NCBI GenBank assembly: GCA_964629965.1
Contig: CAZVRZ010000198.1
Span: 1-8,467, forward strand
Length of the DNA stretch: 8,467 nucleotides
Direction: 5' to 3'
Source of the DNA: CAZVRZ01 sp964629965
GTDB taxonomy: Bacteria > Chloroflexota > Anaerolineae > Anaerolineales > UBA4823
In this document: positions 1-7,183 of the stretch, in pieces
Numbering within the stretch: position 1 is the stretch's first letter
How the letters are laid out: each line of letters starts with the position of its first letter
The notes under the pieces: model-generated
Seen by the model: the letters and a program-made list of their open reading frames with translations, nothing else
Told to the model about the DNA's origin: nothing
Database searches by the model: none
Made by a program: the position numbers and the translations under genes

Positions 1-66
1 GCTGTTTTGCCGCTGTTTTCCTTGGCCCCTTTTTACTCAAAAACAGAATTGCTGACTTCGAATGAT

Positions 67-159
67 CGAGAGATGTCCCCTCTCAGGGATCAATCCACTC
101 TCGGGGGAGAGATGGCGGACCGGGTGGTTGGGTCAGCGCCGCTGACCCAGGCGCTGGGT
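67..159. other. Cluster of overlapping inverted repeats in gene-free left edge
   Basis: Positions 1-177 contain no gene I can support. Within them lie several inverted repeats: CGAGAG (67-72) with CTCTCG (98-103), enclosing CCCT/AGGG (78-81/85-88); CTCTC (98-102) with GAGAG (107-111); GGGTCAGC-GCC-GCTGACCC (130-148, a perfect 8-bp stem); and ACCCAG-GCG-CTGGGT (145-159). Neighbouring hairpins share bases, so some pairs are mutually exclusive. No T-tract follows either strong hairpin on either strand, so this is not a standard intrinsic terminator. It lies just beyond the stop of the PHP gene and would be in that transcript's 3' end. Function is unknown. Confidence 0.4.
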
Positions 160-177
160 ACAACGCCAGGAGGGTCT

Positions 178-774
178 TTAGCTGAAGTACAGGCCGGGCT
201 GTCCGCCTTGGAGCTGGGCGATCACCTCGCCATCGCTGACAGCGGGGCGGGGCAGGATGTTATAAAAGCCTCCCAGCCGTTTTGCGGTGTGTGCGTCCGA
301 GTTGCTGAGCAGGCGCAGGTTCAGGCGTTCGGCAAAGATGCGGATCTCTGCCTGGGCGGCAGCGGGCGTGTTGTTGGAATAAAGCTCGACTGCGTCCGGC
401 GGGAGGGCTGTGAGCTGTGGGTTGATGGCGTGGCGAAAACGAAAGGGGTGCGCCAGGATGAGATAGCCGCCCTGCGAGCGTACAAACGCATGCAGCGCCG
501 GGTAGCTCCAATCTGGTCTTTCAAGGCGCTCATCCTGCACCCCCAGCACCAGGATATCCTCCTGGTCGACGGTGATCTCGATGCCGCTGAATATCTGGAA
601 AGGCGCATACCGCCTGGCAAGCTCGGCCAATTGGCCGGCGGGCACCAGGCGAAAATGATCGGTGAAGAATAACCCATCGATACCGGCAGCGATGGCCGCG
701 CGCACCTGTTCTTCGGCGCTGCTCGTGGCGCATGCTGAGCGTTCGCAGCAGTGAACGTGAAAATCGATTTTCAT
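178..774 (-). CDS. PHP-domain metal-dependent phosphoesterase family protein
   Basis: The 198-residue product fits a small stand-alone PHP (polymerase and histidinol phosphatase) domain, a cytoplasmic metal-dependent phosphoesterase fold. The metal-ligand motifs appear in the family order: H6 and H8 in DFHVH, D39-H40 in FFTDHF, E66 in SGIEIT, H109 in LAHPF, E130 in VELYSNN, and D160 and H162 in SNSDAH. These match the family's active site, but the sequence does not reveal the substrate; small PHP proteins act on varied phosphoesters, including nucleotides. I chose the ATG at 774 because DFHVH then sits at the N-terminus, as is usual for the family. An in-frame ATG at 810 would add 12 unconserved residues. 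Neither start has a clear Shine-Dalgarno sequence. The gene lies 144 nt downstream of the VOC gene on the same strand and may be co-transcribed with it. No promoter of its own is evident. Confidence 0.87.
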   Translation of the reverse strand: MKIDFHVHCCERSACATSSAEEQVRAAIAAGIDGLFFTDHFRLVPAGQLAELARRYAPFQIFSGIEITVDQEDILVLGVQDERLERPDWSYPALHAFVRSQGGYLILAHPFRFRHAINPQLTALPPDAVELYSNNTPAAAQAEIRIFAERLNLRLLSNSDAHTAKRLGGFYNILPRPAVSDGEVIAQLQGGQPGLYFS

Positions 775-835
775 AAGATGGCTTTCATGGCTGCCTGCGC
801 ACACGAACATGATCGGGCGCGACCTGGCGCGGTTT

Positions 836-857
836 GAGCCGCAAGATTTTGCGGCTC
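836..857. repeat. Perfect 9-bp stem-loop between VOC and PHP genes
   Basis: GAGCCGCAA (836-844) and TTGCGGCTC (849-857) are exact inverted complements around the 4-base loop GATT. On the minus strand this lies 61 nt past the VOC gene stop and upstream of the PHP gene. It is followed there by AAACC, not a T-run, so a factor-independent terminator is doubtful. It may instead be an RNA processing or stability element, or a copy of a dispersed palindromic repeat. The flank continues TAC, giving a GTAGAG end when read on the minus strand. Confidence 0.6.
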
Positions 858-918
858 TACGATGTTTGCGATGGGCGCGGTTCCTGGCGGTCGGGCCGGC
901 GAATTCGTGGGCAGCAGC

Positions 919-1331
919 TTACTTGATCTGGTAACTCTGGGAGGTGTACTCCATCAGCTCGATATCGTTCCCGTCCGGGTCCTTGATCCAGCATTGTTTG
1001 GAGTTATCCATGCCTATGGTGATGGGGGTCACGTGCAGTCCCTGCGCAGCCAGGCGGGCGGCCAATTCTTCCAGGTTTTCGACCTCGAAGCACAGGTGCT
1101 TGTAAAGGCTGCCCCGGGTGAGCTCGCCCACCTGACCGCCCCACTGCTTGACCGCGCCGCGCTGGTCAAAGATCTCGATGAAGGTCATGTTCCCGCAGTC
1201 GATATACCAGCCAAAGGGAGTACCGNNNNNNNNNNAAATTTGATCGGCAGGCCAAGCTGTCTGGTATAGAAATCCAAGAGCGCCGGGGCCTGGTCTGAAA
1301 AGAAGTTGATATGAGCCAGTCTCTTAATCAT
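919..1331 (-). CDS. VOC / glyoxalase-family metalloenzyme, interrupted by assembly gap
   Basis: This is a small vicinal-oxygen-chelate protein of the glyoxalase/bleomycin-resistance/dioxygenase superfamily. The 32 residues before the gap begin MIKRLAHINFF and include DFYTRQLGLP, the typical first beta-alpha unit. The 101 residues after it carry the second half (YKHLCFEVENLEELAARL, then WIKDPDGNDIELMEY). All four usual metal-ligand positions are visible: H7, the first Glu of FIEIF, the His of YKHLCF and the Glu of DIELME. It is therefore probably a metal-binding lyase or dioxygenase-type enzyme, but the substrate cannot be told. The ATG at 1331 has a GAGG Shine-Dalgarno match (1337-1340) 5 nt upstream. 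The reading frame does not join across the 10 N: the missing stretch must be 2 modulo 3 bases long, so the N-run is a placeholder and not a frameshift in the gene. Confidence 0.85.
1226..1235. other. Assembly gap (10 N)
   Basis: Ten undetermined bases lie inside the VOC gene. Intact coding sequence on both sides requires a true gap length of 2 modulo 3, whereas 10 is 1 modulo 3, so the length shown is nominal. Probably only a few residues are missing. Confidence 0.97.
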
Positions 1332-1362
1332 GCATACCTCGTAAATTTAGTAGATGGGCAAG

Positions 1363-1391
1363 AGTATAACGTAAATATCCTGGCGATGCAA
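1363..1391 (-). promoter_or_regulatory. Candidate promoter for the VOC gene
   Basis: Read on the minus strand, TTGCAT (1391-1386) and TATACT (1368-1363) are separated by 17 nt. The -10 matches the sigma-70 consensus at 5 of 6 positions; the -35 is weaker. It lies 32 nt upstream of the VOC ATG in an AT-rich stretch that contrasts with the GC-rich genes. This is a prediction from motif only. Confidence 0.4.
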
Positions 1392-1395
1392 TGAC

Positions 1396-1425
1396 TTAGC
1401 AGGTAAAGATCACCTGTATTATAAT
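1396..1425 (+). promoter_or_regulatory. Candidate promoter for the aminopeptidase gene
   Basis: A perfect TATAAT (1420-1425) lies 18 nt downstream of TTAGCA (1396-1401), which matches the -35 consensus at 4 of 6 positions. Transcription would begin near 1432, leaving a leader of about 23 nt before the TTG start. Between the boxes lies the short inverted repeat AGGT-N7-ACCT (1401-1415), which could be an operator half-site pair or chance. Confidence 0.5.
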
Positions 1426-1441
1426 TTGTTATCTTTTGACA

Positions 1442-1448
1442 TGAGGAG
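1442..1448 (+). promoter_or_regulatory. Shine-Dalgarno that fixes the TTG start of the aminopeptidase
   Basis: TGAGGAG ends 6 nt before the TTG at 1455, which supports this non-ATG start. The ATG at 1441 is in another frame. AGGAG (1444-1448) is followed after two bases by its complement CTCCT (1451-1455), so a short hairpin could partly mask the site. Confidence 0.75.
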
Positions 1449-1454
1449 CACTCC

Positions 1455-2564
1455 TTGGCTGACATTCGTATCCGCAAACTGGCTCAAATCCTGGTCGATC
1501 ACTCCACCCGCGTCCAACCGGGCGACCGGATATTGATTGAGGCCACGACCCTGGCTGAATCCCTGGTGCGCGAGTTGTATACCTTGATCCTGGAGCGCGG
1601 CGGGCAGCCTCACCTGGCGCTGGCACTGCCCGACCAGGATGAGTTGTTCTTTGCCCATGCTCGGGAGGCTCAACTGGATTTCATCCCCACCTTTCAAAAG
1701 CTGGCTTATGAAACGTTCGAAGGGCGCATCCGGATTGCCTCCTCGGGCAACCCGCGTGCCCTGAGCAACTGCGACCCGGCGCGCCTGGCGCGTTACCAGG
1801 CCGCCGTCGCTCCCATTTTGCATGCTCAAATGCAGCGCGGCGCAGCCGGCCAGTTCAAGTGGGTCAGCACCCTGTTTCCCACAGCGGCTTACGCCATGGA
1901 GGCCAGCATGGGCTTGCACGAATACGAGGATTTTGTTTTCCGCGCCTGCCATGCGAATGAAGAGGTCGCCGATCCGGTGGCCTATTGGCAGGGTGTGCAG
2001 GCCGAGCAGCGGCGTATCATCGAGCGTATCCAGGGGCACGACCAGGTCTGCCTGCGCGGTCCCAACGTGGACCTGAAGCTGTCGATCAAAGGACGCACCT
2101 TCCAGAACGCGGCCGGGGAGTGCAACATGCCCGACGGCGAGATTTTCACCGGGCCGGTCGAGGATTCGTTGAACGGTTGGGTTTATTACAACTACCCGGC
2201 AGTGTACCAGGGCCGGGTGGTGGAAGGCGTGCGCCTGGTTTTTGAGCATGGCCAGGTGGTGCAGGCCAGCGCAGCCAGCAATGAAGACCTGCTCTTGCGC
2301 ATGCTGGAAAGCGATGCCGGAGCGCGCTACGTGGGCGAGTTTGCTATCGGCACCAACTACGGTATCGACCGCTCCACCCACACCATCCTGTTCGATGAAA
2401 AGATCGGCGGCAGCTTCCACATGGCGCTAGGCTCCGGTTATCCCGAGACGGGCAGCCTGAACAAGAGCGTCATCCATTGGGATATGATCTGCGACTTGAA
2501 ACAGGATTCCGAGATCATCATGGATGGCGAAACGGTTTACCGGAACGGAAAGTTTGTCTTCTAA
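1455..2564 (+). CDS. M29-family metallo-aminopeptidase
   Basis: The 369-residue product matches the length and layout of the M29 aminopeptidases (AmpS / aminopeptidase T type). These cytosolic, co-catalytic two-metal exopeptidases release N-terminal residues from peptides and usually act as dimers. The N-terminal part (to about residue 190) has the family's opening pattern, RKLAQILVDHSTRVQPGDRI. The C-terminal catalytic part shows the expected metal ligands: E229 in MPDGEIFTGP, E295 in GEFAIGT, H322 in SFHMALGSGYP, and H341 with D343 in HWD. The spacing of the first two Glu, 66 residues, is what I recall for the S. aureus enzyme. No signal peptide or membrane segment is seen. The start is TTG with a good Shine-Dalgarno and its own candidate promoter, so it is probably monocistronic. 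It diverges from the VOC gene and converges on cydDC, overlapping the latter's stop codon. No functional link to the bd oxidase operon is evident. Confidence 0.92.
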   Translation: MADIRIRKLAQILVDHSTRVQPGDRILIEATTLAESLVRELYTLILERGGQPHLALALPDQDELFFAHAREAQLDFIPTFQKLAYETFEGRIRIASSGNPRALSNCDPARLARYQAAVAPILHAQMQRGAAGQFKWVSTLFPTAAYAMEASMGLHEYEDFVFRACHANEEVADPVAYWQGVQAEQRRIIERIQGHDQVCLRGPNVDLKLSIKGRTFQNAAGECNMPDGEIFTGPVEDSLNGWVYYNYPAVYQGRVVEGVRLVFEHGQVVQASAASNEDLLLRMLESDAGARYVGEFAIGTNYGIDRSTHTILFDEKIGGSFHMALGSGYPETGSLNKSVIHWDMICDLKQDSEIIMDGETVYRNGKFVF

Positions 2565-5500
2565 GCCGGGCCGGCCTCCCGGCCGCGCCCGACGATCTGC
2601 CCTTCTCGCAAGACCAGGATCTCGTCCGCATCTTCCAGGCCGGCCGGCCGGTGGGTGATGGTGAGCGTGGTGCGTCCCTGGCGCAGGGCTTTGAGTTCGG
2701 CTAGGATGGCATTTTCGGTCAGCGCGTCCAGGTTGGCAGTGGCCTCGTCCAAGATCAGGATGGGCGGGTCTTTGAGCAGCACCCGGGCGATGGCCAATCG
2801 CTGGCGTTCGCCGGCGCTCAAACGCAGGCCGTGCTCACCGATCCAGGTATCGTAGCCTTTGGGCAGCGATTGGATGAAATCGTGGATATGGGCCTGCCTG
2901 GCTGCGCCGATGATTTGCTCTTCACTGGCCTGCGGGCGCGCCAGCAGCAGGTTGTCTCGCACGCTGGCGCTGAACAGGTAGGTGTTTTGGGAAACTACGC
3001 CGATCCAGGCGCGCAGTTGTTCGGCGGGAATACTGCGCAGGTCTTTCCCGCCCAGCAAGATCGTCCCCTGCTGGTAATCCCAGAAACGCAGCAGCAGGTT
3101 AACCAGGGTCGATTTCCCGGCGCCGCTGGGCCCGACGATCGCCAGGTGGCCCCCTTCGGGCAGGGTGAAGTGCAGATCTTGCAGGACGGGCTTTGCTTGG
3201 GGCTGGCTCTCCAGGGGGTAACGAAAGGTCAGGCCGCATACTTCCAGGCTGCCTGGGCGCGCCTGCCCGGCCGGCTCTTCTTCGACCGGAGCGGGATTCG
3301 CAATATCTTGCGGCTCTATGGGGGCGGGCGGGTTCTCGATCACCTGGAAAAGCCGTTCCCCGGCTGCCAGGTTGGCGGACAGGTGCTGGGCGGCCTGGGG
3401 CAGCGGCAGCACGGCATCGAAACTGGTCAGCGCGCCCAGCGCCAGCATGCCCAGGTATACGCTATCTAGCGCACCTGCCTGTACCAGGCGGATACCCAGC
3501 GCCAGCGTGGCTACCATCCCCAGGTTAGCCAGCCAGCCGCCCAGGGCGCTTTGCAGGCCGTGCAGGTGGGCCGAATGCCTTTGCAGGCTGCCCAGGCGCT
3601 CGCTTTCCAGGTCGGCGCGTTCCAGGTACGCCTGCTCCTGGCCGAAGACCAGCAGGTCGGAGCATCCTTGCAGACCGTCTACCAGCAGGGTGTTTAGGCG
3701 GGAGCGGCTTTGTACGATCTCGCTGCCGTTGGCGGCGCCTAATCTACCGATTGCCAAGGGCAGCAATGCTCCGCCTGCCAACAGGAACGCGCCTAGCAGC
3801 AGCGCGGCCAGGGGATGGAAAGAAAACATCCAGCCGGAGACTGCCAGGAGGACGCCTACAGCGATGACTGGCGGCGCCAGGGCGCGTACGTATAGGTTTT
3901 CCAAGGCGGCAATATCTTGGATCAGGCGGGCCAGCAAGTCGCCGCTGCGCTGCATTTGCAGGCGGGCGGGCGCTAGCGGTTCCAAAGCCTGGTAGAAATG
4001 GACGCGGATCTGCGCCAATACCCGGAAGGTGGCCTGGTGGGAGACCAGCCGTTCCAGGTAGCGGAAGGCGCCACGGGCCAGGCCAAAGAAGCGCACCCCC
4101 ACAATGGCGACCTGGATCTCGGCGATGGATGGATGCAGCGCAGCTCGGGCGATGATGTAGGCCGAGGTGGACATCAGGCCGACACTGCTGATGATGGCTG
4201 CCATGCCCAGCAGGACAGAAAGCGTCACCCAGCCTGCCAGCGGCCGCATCAGGTGCAGCAGGCGCAGCAAAGTGCGCCAGGCGCTGGACGGCCGCTCGGC
4301 GAGGGGGCCGGCTGTTTGCCGGTTGAAAACCCGTCCTGGCGAAGTAGGGATGGGCCAGGCAGCGGGTTCGTCGTTCTCATAGGCCGCAAACTGCAAAGCA
4401 CCGGAACCGGCATACGCGGCCGCCAGTTGGCGGTAAAGGCCCGGCTGCTGCAGCAGCTCGTGGTGCGAGCCCTGCTGCACGATCTGCCCCTCATCCAATA
4501 CCAGGATGCGGTCTGCCCGTTCGATGGTGTGCAGACGATGGGCGATCACCAGCGTGGTGCGCCCGGCGGCCAATTGGCCGGTCGTTTGCTGCAATAGGCT
4601 TTCTGTTTCGGGGTCGAGATTGGCCGTGGCTTCGTCCAGGATCAGCAGCGGGGCGTTTTTCAGGAAGGCGCGGGCCAGGGCGATACGCTGTACCTGACCG
4701 GCACTCAGTCCTTGCCCGCCCTCGCCGAGCAGCGTTGCATATCCCTGGGGCAGCTTCTGGATGAACTCATCGGCTTGTGACTGGCGGGCGGCCTGGCGAA
4801 TCTGCTCCAGCCCGGCCTCAGGCCGCGCCAGGCGGATGTTGTCAGCGATGCTGCCATAGAACAAACGCGGATTTTGCGGCACCCAGGCAACCTGGGCGCG
4901 CCAGCCGGCCCGGTCGAGCGCGCCGATGGCCTGTCCATTGGCTAGCACCTGGCCTTCGCTGGGTTCGCTGAAGCGCAGCAGAAGCTGGGCGATGGTGCTC
5001 TTGCCGGCTCCACTGACGCCCACCAGCGCGGTTTGCTGCCCGGCAGCCAGTTGGAAAGAAACCCGCGTCAAGACGGGCTGGCGGCCGGGGTATTGGAAGG
5101 AGACATTTTGAAAGCGGATGTCGAGGGCCTGGGCTGCAGGAAGCCGGGCCTGGACGGCAGCGCCTGCGGCGGCCGGGGGCGCCACGTGATCTAGCAGAGC
5201 AAAGAGGCGTTCGGCGGCAGTTTCGCCCGCCATCCCGGCGTGAAAGCGCTGCCCAAGCAAGCGCAGCGGCAGGTAAAATTCAGGCGCCAGCACCAATACC
5301 AGAAAGGCCTGCTCGAAATTCACATAGCCGTACAGCAGTCTCAGCCCCACCTGCACGGCGACGATGGCGGTGCTCAGGGTGGCGACCCATTCCATCACCA
5401 GGGCCGACAGGAAGGTGACGCGCAGGATGCTCATGGTCGCCTGGCGGAAATGCTCGCTGACGCCGGCGATTTTCTGCACCTGCTCGTGGCTGCGCCCGAA

Positions 5501-6136
5501 CAGTTTGAGCGTTGCCAGTCCTTGCAGCACATCCAAGAAATAGGCGCTCATCCGGCTCAGGCTGAGCCACTGCTTACGCGTTAAATCGTCTGCGATGCCG
5601 CCGATCAAGATCATAAAGATCGGGATCAATGGGCCGGTGAGCAGCAGCACGACCCCAGAGAGCAGATCGACCGGAAAGACGACGGCCAATATCGCCAGTG
5701 GAACGACGGCCGCCAGCAGGATCTGGGGGGCGTACTGGCTGAAGTAGGCATCCAGGGTCTCAATGCCCTCGGTGAGGGCGGCGTTGATCTCGCCGGTTTG
5801 CTCGCCCTTCAGAAAAGCCGGGCCGCTTTGCAGCAGGCGCTCGAACACCTGCCGGCGCAAGCCGGTCTTGATTTGGATTGCCAACGCGCCGGCCGATGCT
5901 TCTCCTCCCCAGGTCAGGCCCGCCCGCAGGGTGACCAATCCCAGCAGGCCCAGCAGATAGCCGGTGATGTTTTCAGGAGAAGGCTGCCCAAGGAAAGCGC
6001 GGCTGACCACCTGGGTGAGCAGGTAAGCCTGCCCAGGGATGAGCAGGCTGCTGCTCAGGAGCAAAGCGGCAGTCGTGAGAGTGCGCCGTGGGTGGCGGCG
6101 CAGCAGCCCAAGCAGTCGGCTGGAGTGGCTCTGCAC
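2561..6136 (-). CDS. CydDC single-polypeptide ABC exporter required for cytochrome bd assembly
   Basis: At 1191 residues, this holds two complete ABC half-transporters, so it forms the CydD/CydC heterodimer as one chain. In E. coli the pair exports glutathione and cysteine across the inner membrane and is needed for cytochrome bd maturation; a heme-related role has also been proposed. Residues 1-575 resemble CydD: membrane domain (about 20-320), Walker A GVSGAGKST (373-381), Q-loop Q421, signature LSAGQ (477-481), Walker B LLILDE (497-502), H-loop H533. A Pro/Ala-rich linker (about 580-618) leads to a CydC-like half: membrane domain from about 625, Walker A GPSGAGKST (1002-1010), Q1050, LSAGE (1106-1110), ILILDE (1126-1131), H1162. 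Both ATP sites look intact. The start is GTG (or the preceding CTG), with no Shine-Dalgarno and only 3 nt after the cydB stop, which suggests translational coupling. Fused CydDC proteins are known elsewhere, for example in some Actinobacteria. Confidence 0.94.
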   Translation of the reverse strand: MQSHSSRLLGLLRRHPRRTLTTAALLLSSSLLIPGQAYLLTQVVSRAFLGQPSPENITGYLLGLLGLVTLRAGLTWGGEASAGALAIQIKTGLRRQVFERLLQSGPAFLKGEQTGEINAALTEGIETLDAYFSQYAPQILLAAVVPLAILAVVFPVDLLSGVVLLLTGPLIPIFMILIGGIADDLTRKQWLSLSRMSAYFLDVLQGLATLKLFGRSHEQVQKIAGVSEHFRQATMSILRVTFLSALVMEWVATLSTAIVAVQVGLRLLYGYVNFEQAFLVLVLAPEFYLPLRLLGQRFHAGMAGETAAERLFALLDHVAPPAAAGAAVQARLPAAQALDIRFQNVSFQYPGRQPVLTRVSFQLAAGQQTALVGVSGAGKSTIAQLLLRFSEPSEGQVLANGQAIGALDRAGWRAQVAWVPQNPRLFYGSIADNIRLARPEAGLEQIRQAARQSQADEFIQKLPQGYATLLGEGGQGLSAGQVQRIALARAFLKNAPLLILDEATANLDPETESLLQQTTGQLAAGRTTLVIAHRLHTIERADRILVLDEGQIVQQGSHHELLQQPGLYRQLAAAYAGSGALQFAAYENDEPAAWPIPTSPGRVFNRQTAGPLAERPSSAWRTLLRLLHLMRPLAGWVTLSVLLGMAAIISSVGLMSTSAYIIARAALHPSIAEIQVAIVGVRFFGLARGAFRYLERLVSHQATFRVLAQIRVHFYQALEPLAPARLQMQRSGDLLARLIQDIAALENLYVRALAPPVIAVGVLLAVSGWMFSFHPLAALLLGAFLLAGGALLPLAIGRLGAANGSEIVQSRSRLNTLLVDGLQGCSDLLVFGQEQAYLERADLESERLGSLQRHSAHLHGLQSALGGWLANLGMVATLALGIRLVQAGALDSVYLGMLALGALTSFDAVLPLPQAAQHLSANLAAGERLFQVIENPPAPIEPQDIANPAPVEEEPAGQARPGSLEVCGLTFRYPLESQPQAKPVLQDLHFTLPEGGHLAIVGPSGAGKSTLVNLLLRFWDYQQGTILLGGKDLRSIPAEQLRAWIGVVSQNTYLFSASVRDNLLLARPQASEEQIIGAARQAHIHDFIQSLPKGYDTWIGEHGLRLSAGERQRLAIARVLLKDPPILILDEATANLDALTENAILAELKALRQGRTTLTITHRPAGLEDADEILVLREGQIVGRGREAGPA

Positions 6137-6139
6137 CAG

Positions 6140-7156
6140 TTAGTAGACGAGCGACTTCGGCTTTTCTGTGACACGGCGGCGGAAGATCCAGTAACTCCAA
6201 CCCTGGTACGCCAGCACGAGGGGTACAAAGATCGCGGCCACAATGGTCATGATGCGCAGGGTATAAGCGCTGGATGAGGCGTTGTAGATGGTCAGGCTCC
6301 AGGCGGGGTTTAAGCTGGAGATCATCACCTGTGGGAACAGGATGATGAAGGTGTTGGCGACGGTGAAAACAATGGCGAGACAGGTCATCACGAAAGCCCG
6401 GCCCGGCTTATTCTGGTGGATGAAGTAGCCTGCCAGGATGGTGGCTGCCACTGCCAGGAGGGGGGCGAGTGCCACAATGAACCCGCGCTCGGCAAAGAAA
6501 CCGGCCTTCAGGTAAGGCTCTACCAACAGCAAGACCAGCGCCACCAAGACAGATACCCACACCCGCCTGGCGGCATCGCTGGCTCTGGTCTGGAGCTCGT
6601 CGCTCGTTTTCAGGCTGAGGAAGATCGCACCGTGCAGGGTGAACAACAGCACGGCGGTAATACCGCCCAGCAGGGCAGTTGGATTGAGCAAGTTGAAGAA
6701 GCCGCCGGTGTACTGCATATTGGCATCGATGGGGACGCCCCGTACCAGGTTGGTGAAGGCAATGCCCAGCAGCAGCGCCGCAACCAGGCTGCCGGCAAAG
6801 AGGCAACCGTCCCACAGGCTGCGCCAGCGTGGGTTATCATCCTTGCCGCGGAACTCAAAGGCTACGCCGCGCACGATCAGCCCGAGCAGCAGCAAGAACA
6901 GGGGCAGGTAAAAGCCGCTGAACATGGTGGCGTACCACTGCGGAAAAGCTGCAAAGGTGGCCCCACCGGCTGTGATCAGCCAGACTTCGTTGCCATCCCA
7001 ATGCGGTCCAATGGTATTGATGATCACGCGGCGCTGGGTGTCGTTTTTGCCAAGGAAAGGCAGCAAGATGCCCACGCCGAAATCAAAGCCCTCCAGCACA
7101 AAGAAAACTGTGTACAAGACGGCGATCAGGATAAACCAGAGTGTATTGAGGTCCAT
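6140..7156 (-). CDS. cydB: Cytochrome bd quinol oxidase subunit II
   Basis: This 338-residue, highly hydrophobic protein is the CydB subunit of the plasma-membrane bd-type terminal oxidase, which oxidises quinol and reduces O2 to water with high oxygen affinity. Family hallmarks are EGFDFGVG with D25 in the first helix, and GPHWDGNEVWLITAGGATFAAFP with D54, a segment strongly conserved in CydB. About eight or nine membrane-spanning segments follow, ending with a basic cytoplasmic tail. I chose the ATG at 7156 because AAAGGAG lies 7 nt upstream and MDLNTLWFILIAV is the usual start. An in-frame GTG at 7216 would add 20 residues encoded by the tandem repeats. It is the middle gene of cydA-cydB-cydDC. 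No short CydX-like ORF follows it. Confidence 0.96.
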   Translation of the reverse strand: MDLNTLWFILIAVLYTVFFVLEGFDFGVGILLPFLGKNDTQRRVIINTIGPHWDGNEVWLITAGGATFAAFPQWYATMFSGFYLPLFLLLLGLIVRGVAFEFRGKDDNPRWRSLWDGCLFAGSLVAALLLGIAFTNLVRGVPIDANMQYTGGFFNLLNPTALLGGITAVLLFTLHGAIFLSLKTSDELQTRASDAARRVWVSVLVALVLLLVEPYLKAGFFAERGFIVALAPLLAVAATILAGYFIHQNKPGRAFVMTCLAIVFTVANTFIILFPQVMISSLNPAWSLTIYNASSSAYTLRIMTIVAAIFVPLVLAYQGWSYWIFRRRVTEKPKSLVY

Positions 7157-7163
7157 CTCGAGA

Positions 7164-7170
7164 CTCCTTT
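7164..7170 (-). promoter_or_regulatory. Strong Shine-Dalgarno of cydB
   Basis: AAAGGAG read on the minus strand ends 7 nt before the ATG at 7156. It decides the start against the longer in-frame extension from the GTG at 7216. Confidence 0.85.
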
Positions 7171-7183
7171 CAGGTGCAAAATT

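Noticed and set aside
41..58. Terminator for the PHP gene ending in the minus-strand TTTTT near 42-46
   Set aside because: The only stem before the T-run is CAG/CTG, 3 bp, which is too weak to support.
67..159. T-box or TPP riboswitch
   Set aside because: Fragments such as GGGTGG or CTGAGA are present, but the required conserved core sequences and a downstream gene in the right orientation are not visible.
624..637. 14-bp palindrome CGGCCAATTGGCCG, repeated exactly at 4567-4580
   Set aside because: Both copies fall in genes and encode Gly-Gln-Leu-Ala with the same common codons, so chance plus codon bias explains the match.
7..672. 221-residue plus-strand frame opposite the PHP gene
   Set aside because: The minus-strand frame carries every PHP metal-ligand motif, and the plus-strand frame shows no recognisable domain.
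836..857. Intrinsic terminator for the VOC gene
   Set aside because: The stem is strong, but no T-tract follows it on the minus strand; it is reported only as a stem-loop.
1419..2420. 333-residue open frame antisense to the aminopeptidase
   Set aside because: It is a mirror of a clearly identified M29 gene in GC-rich DNA, has no recognisable domain, and would run antisense through the aminopeptidase start and candidate promoter region.
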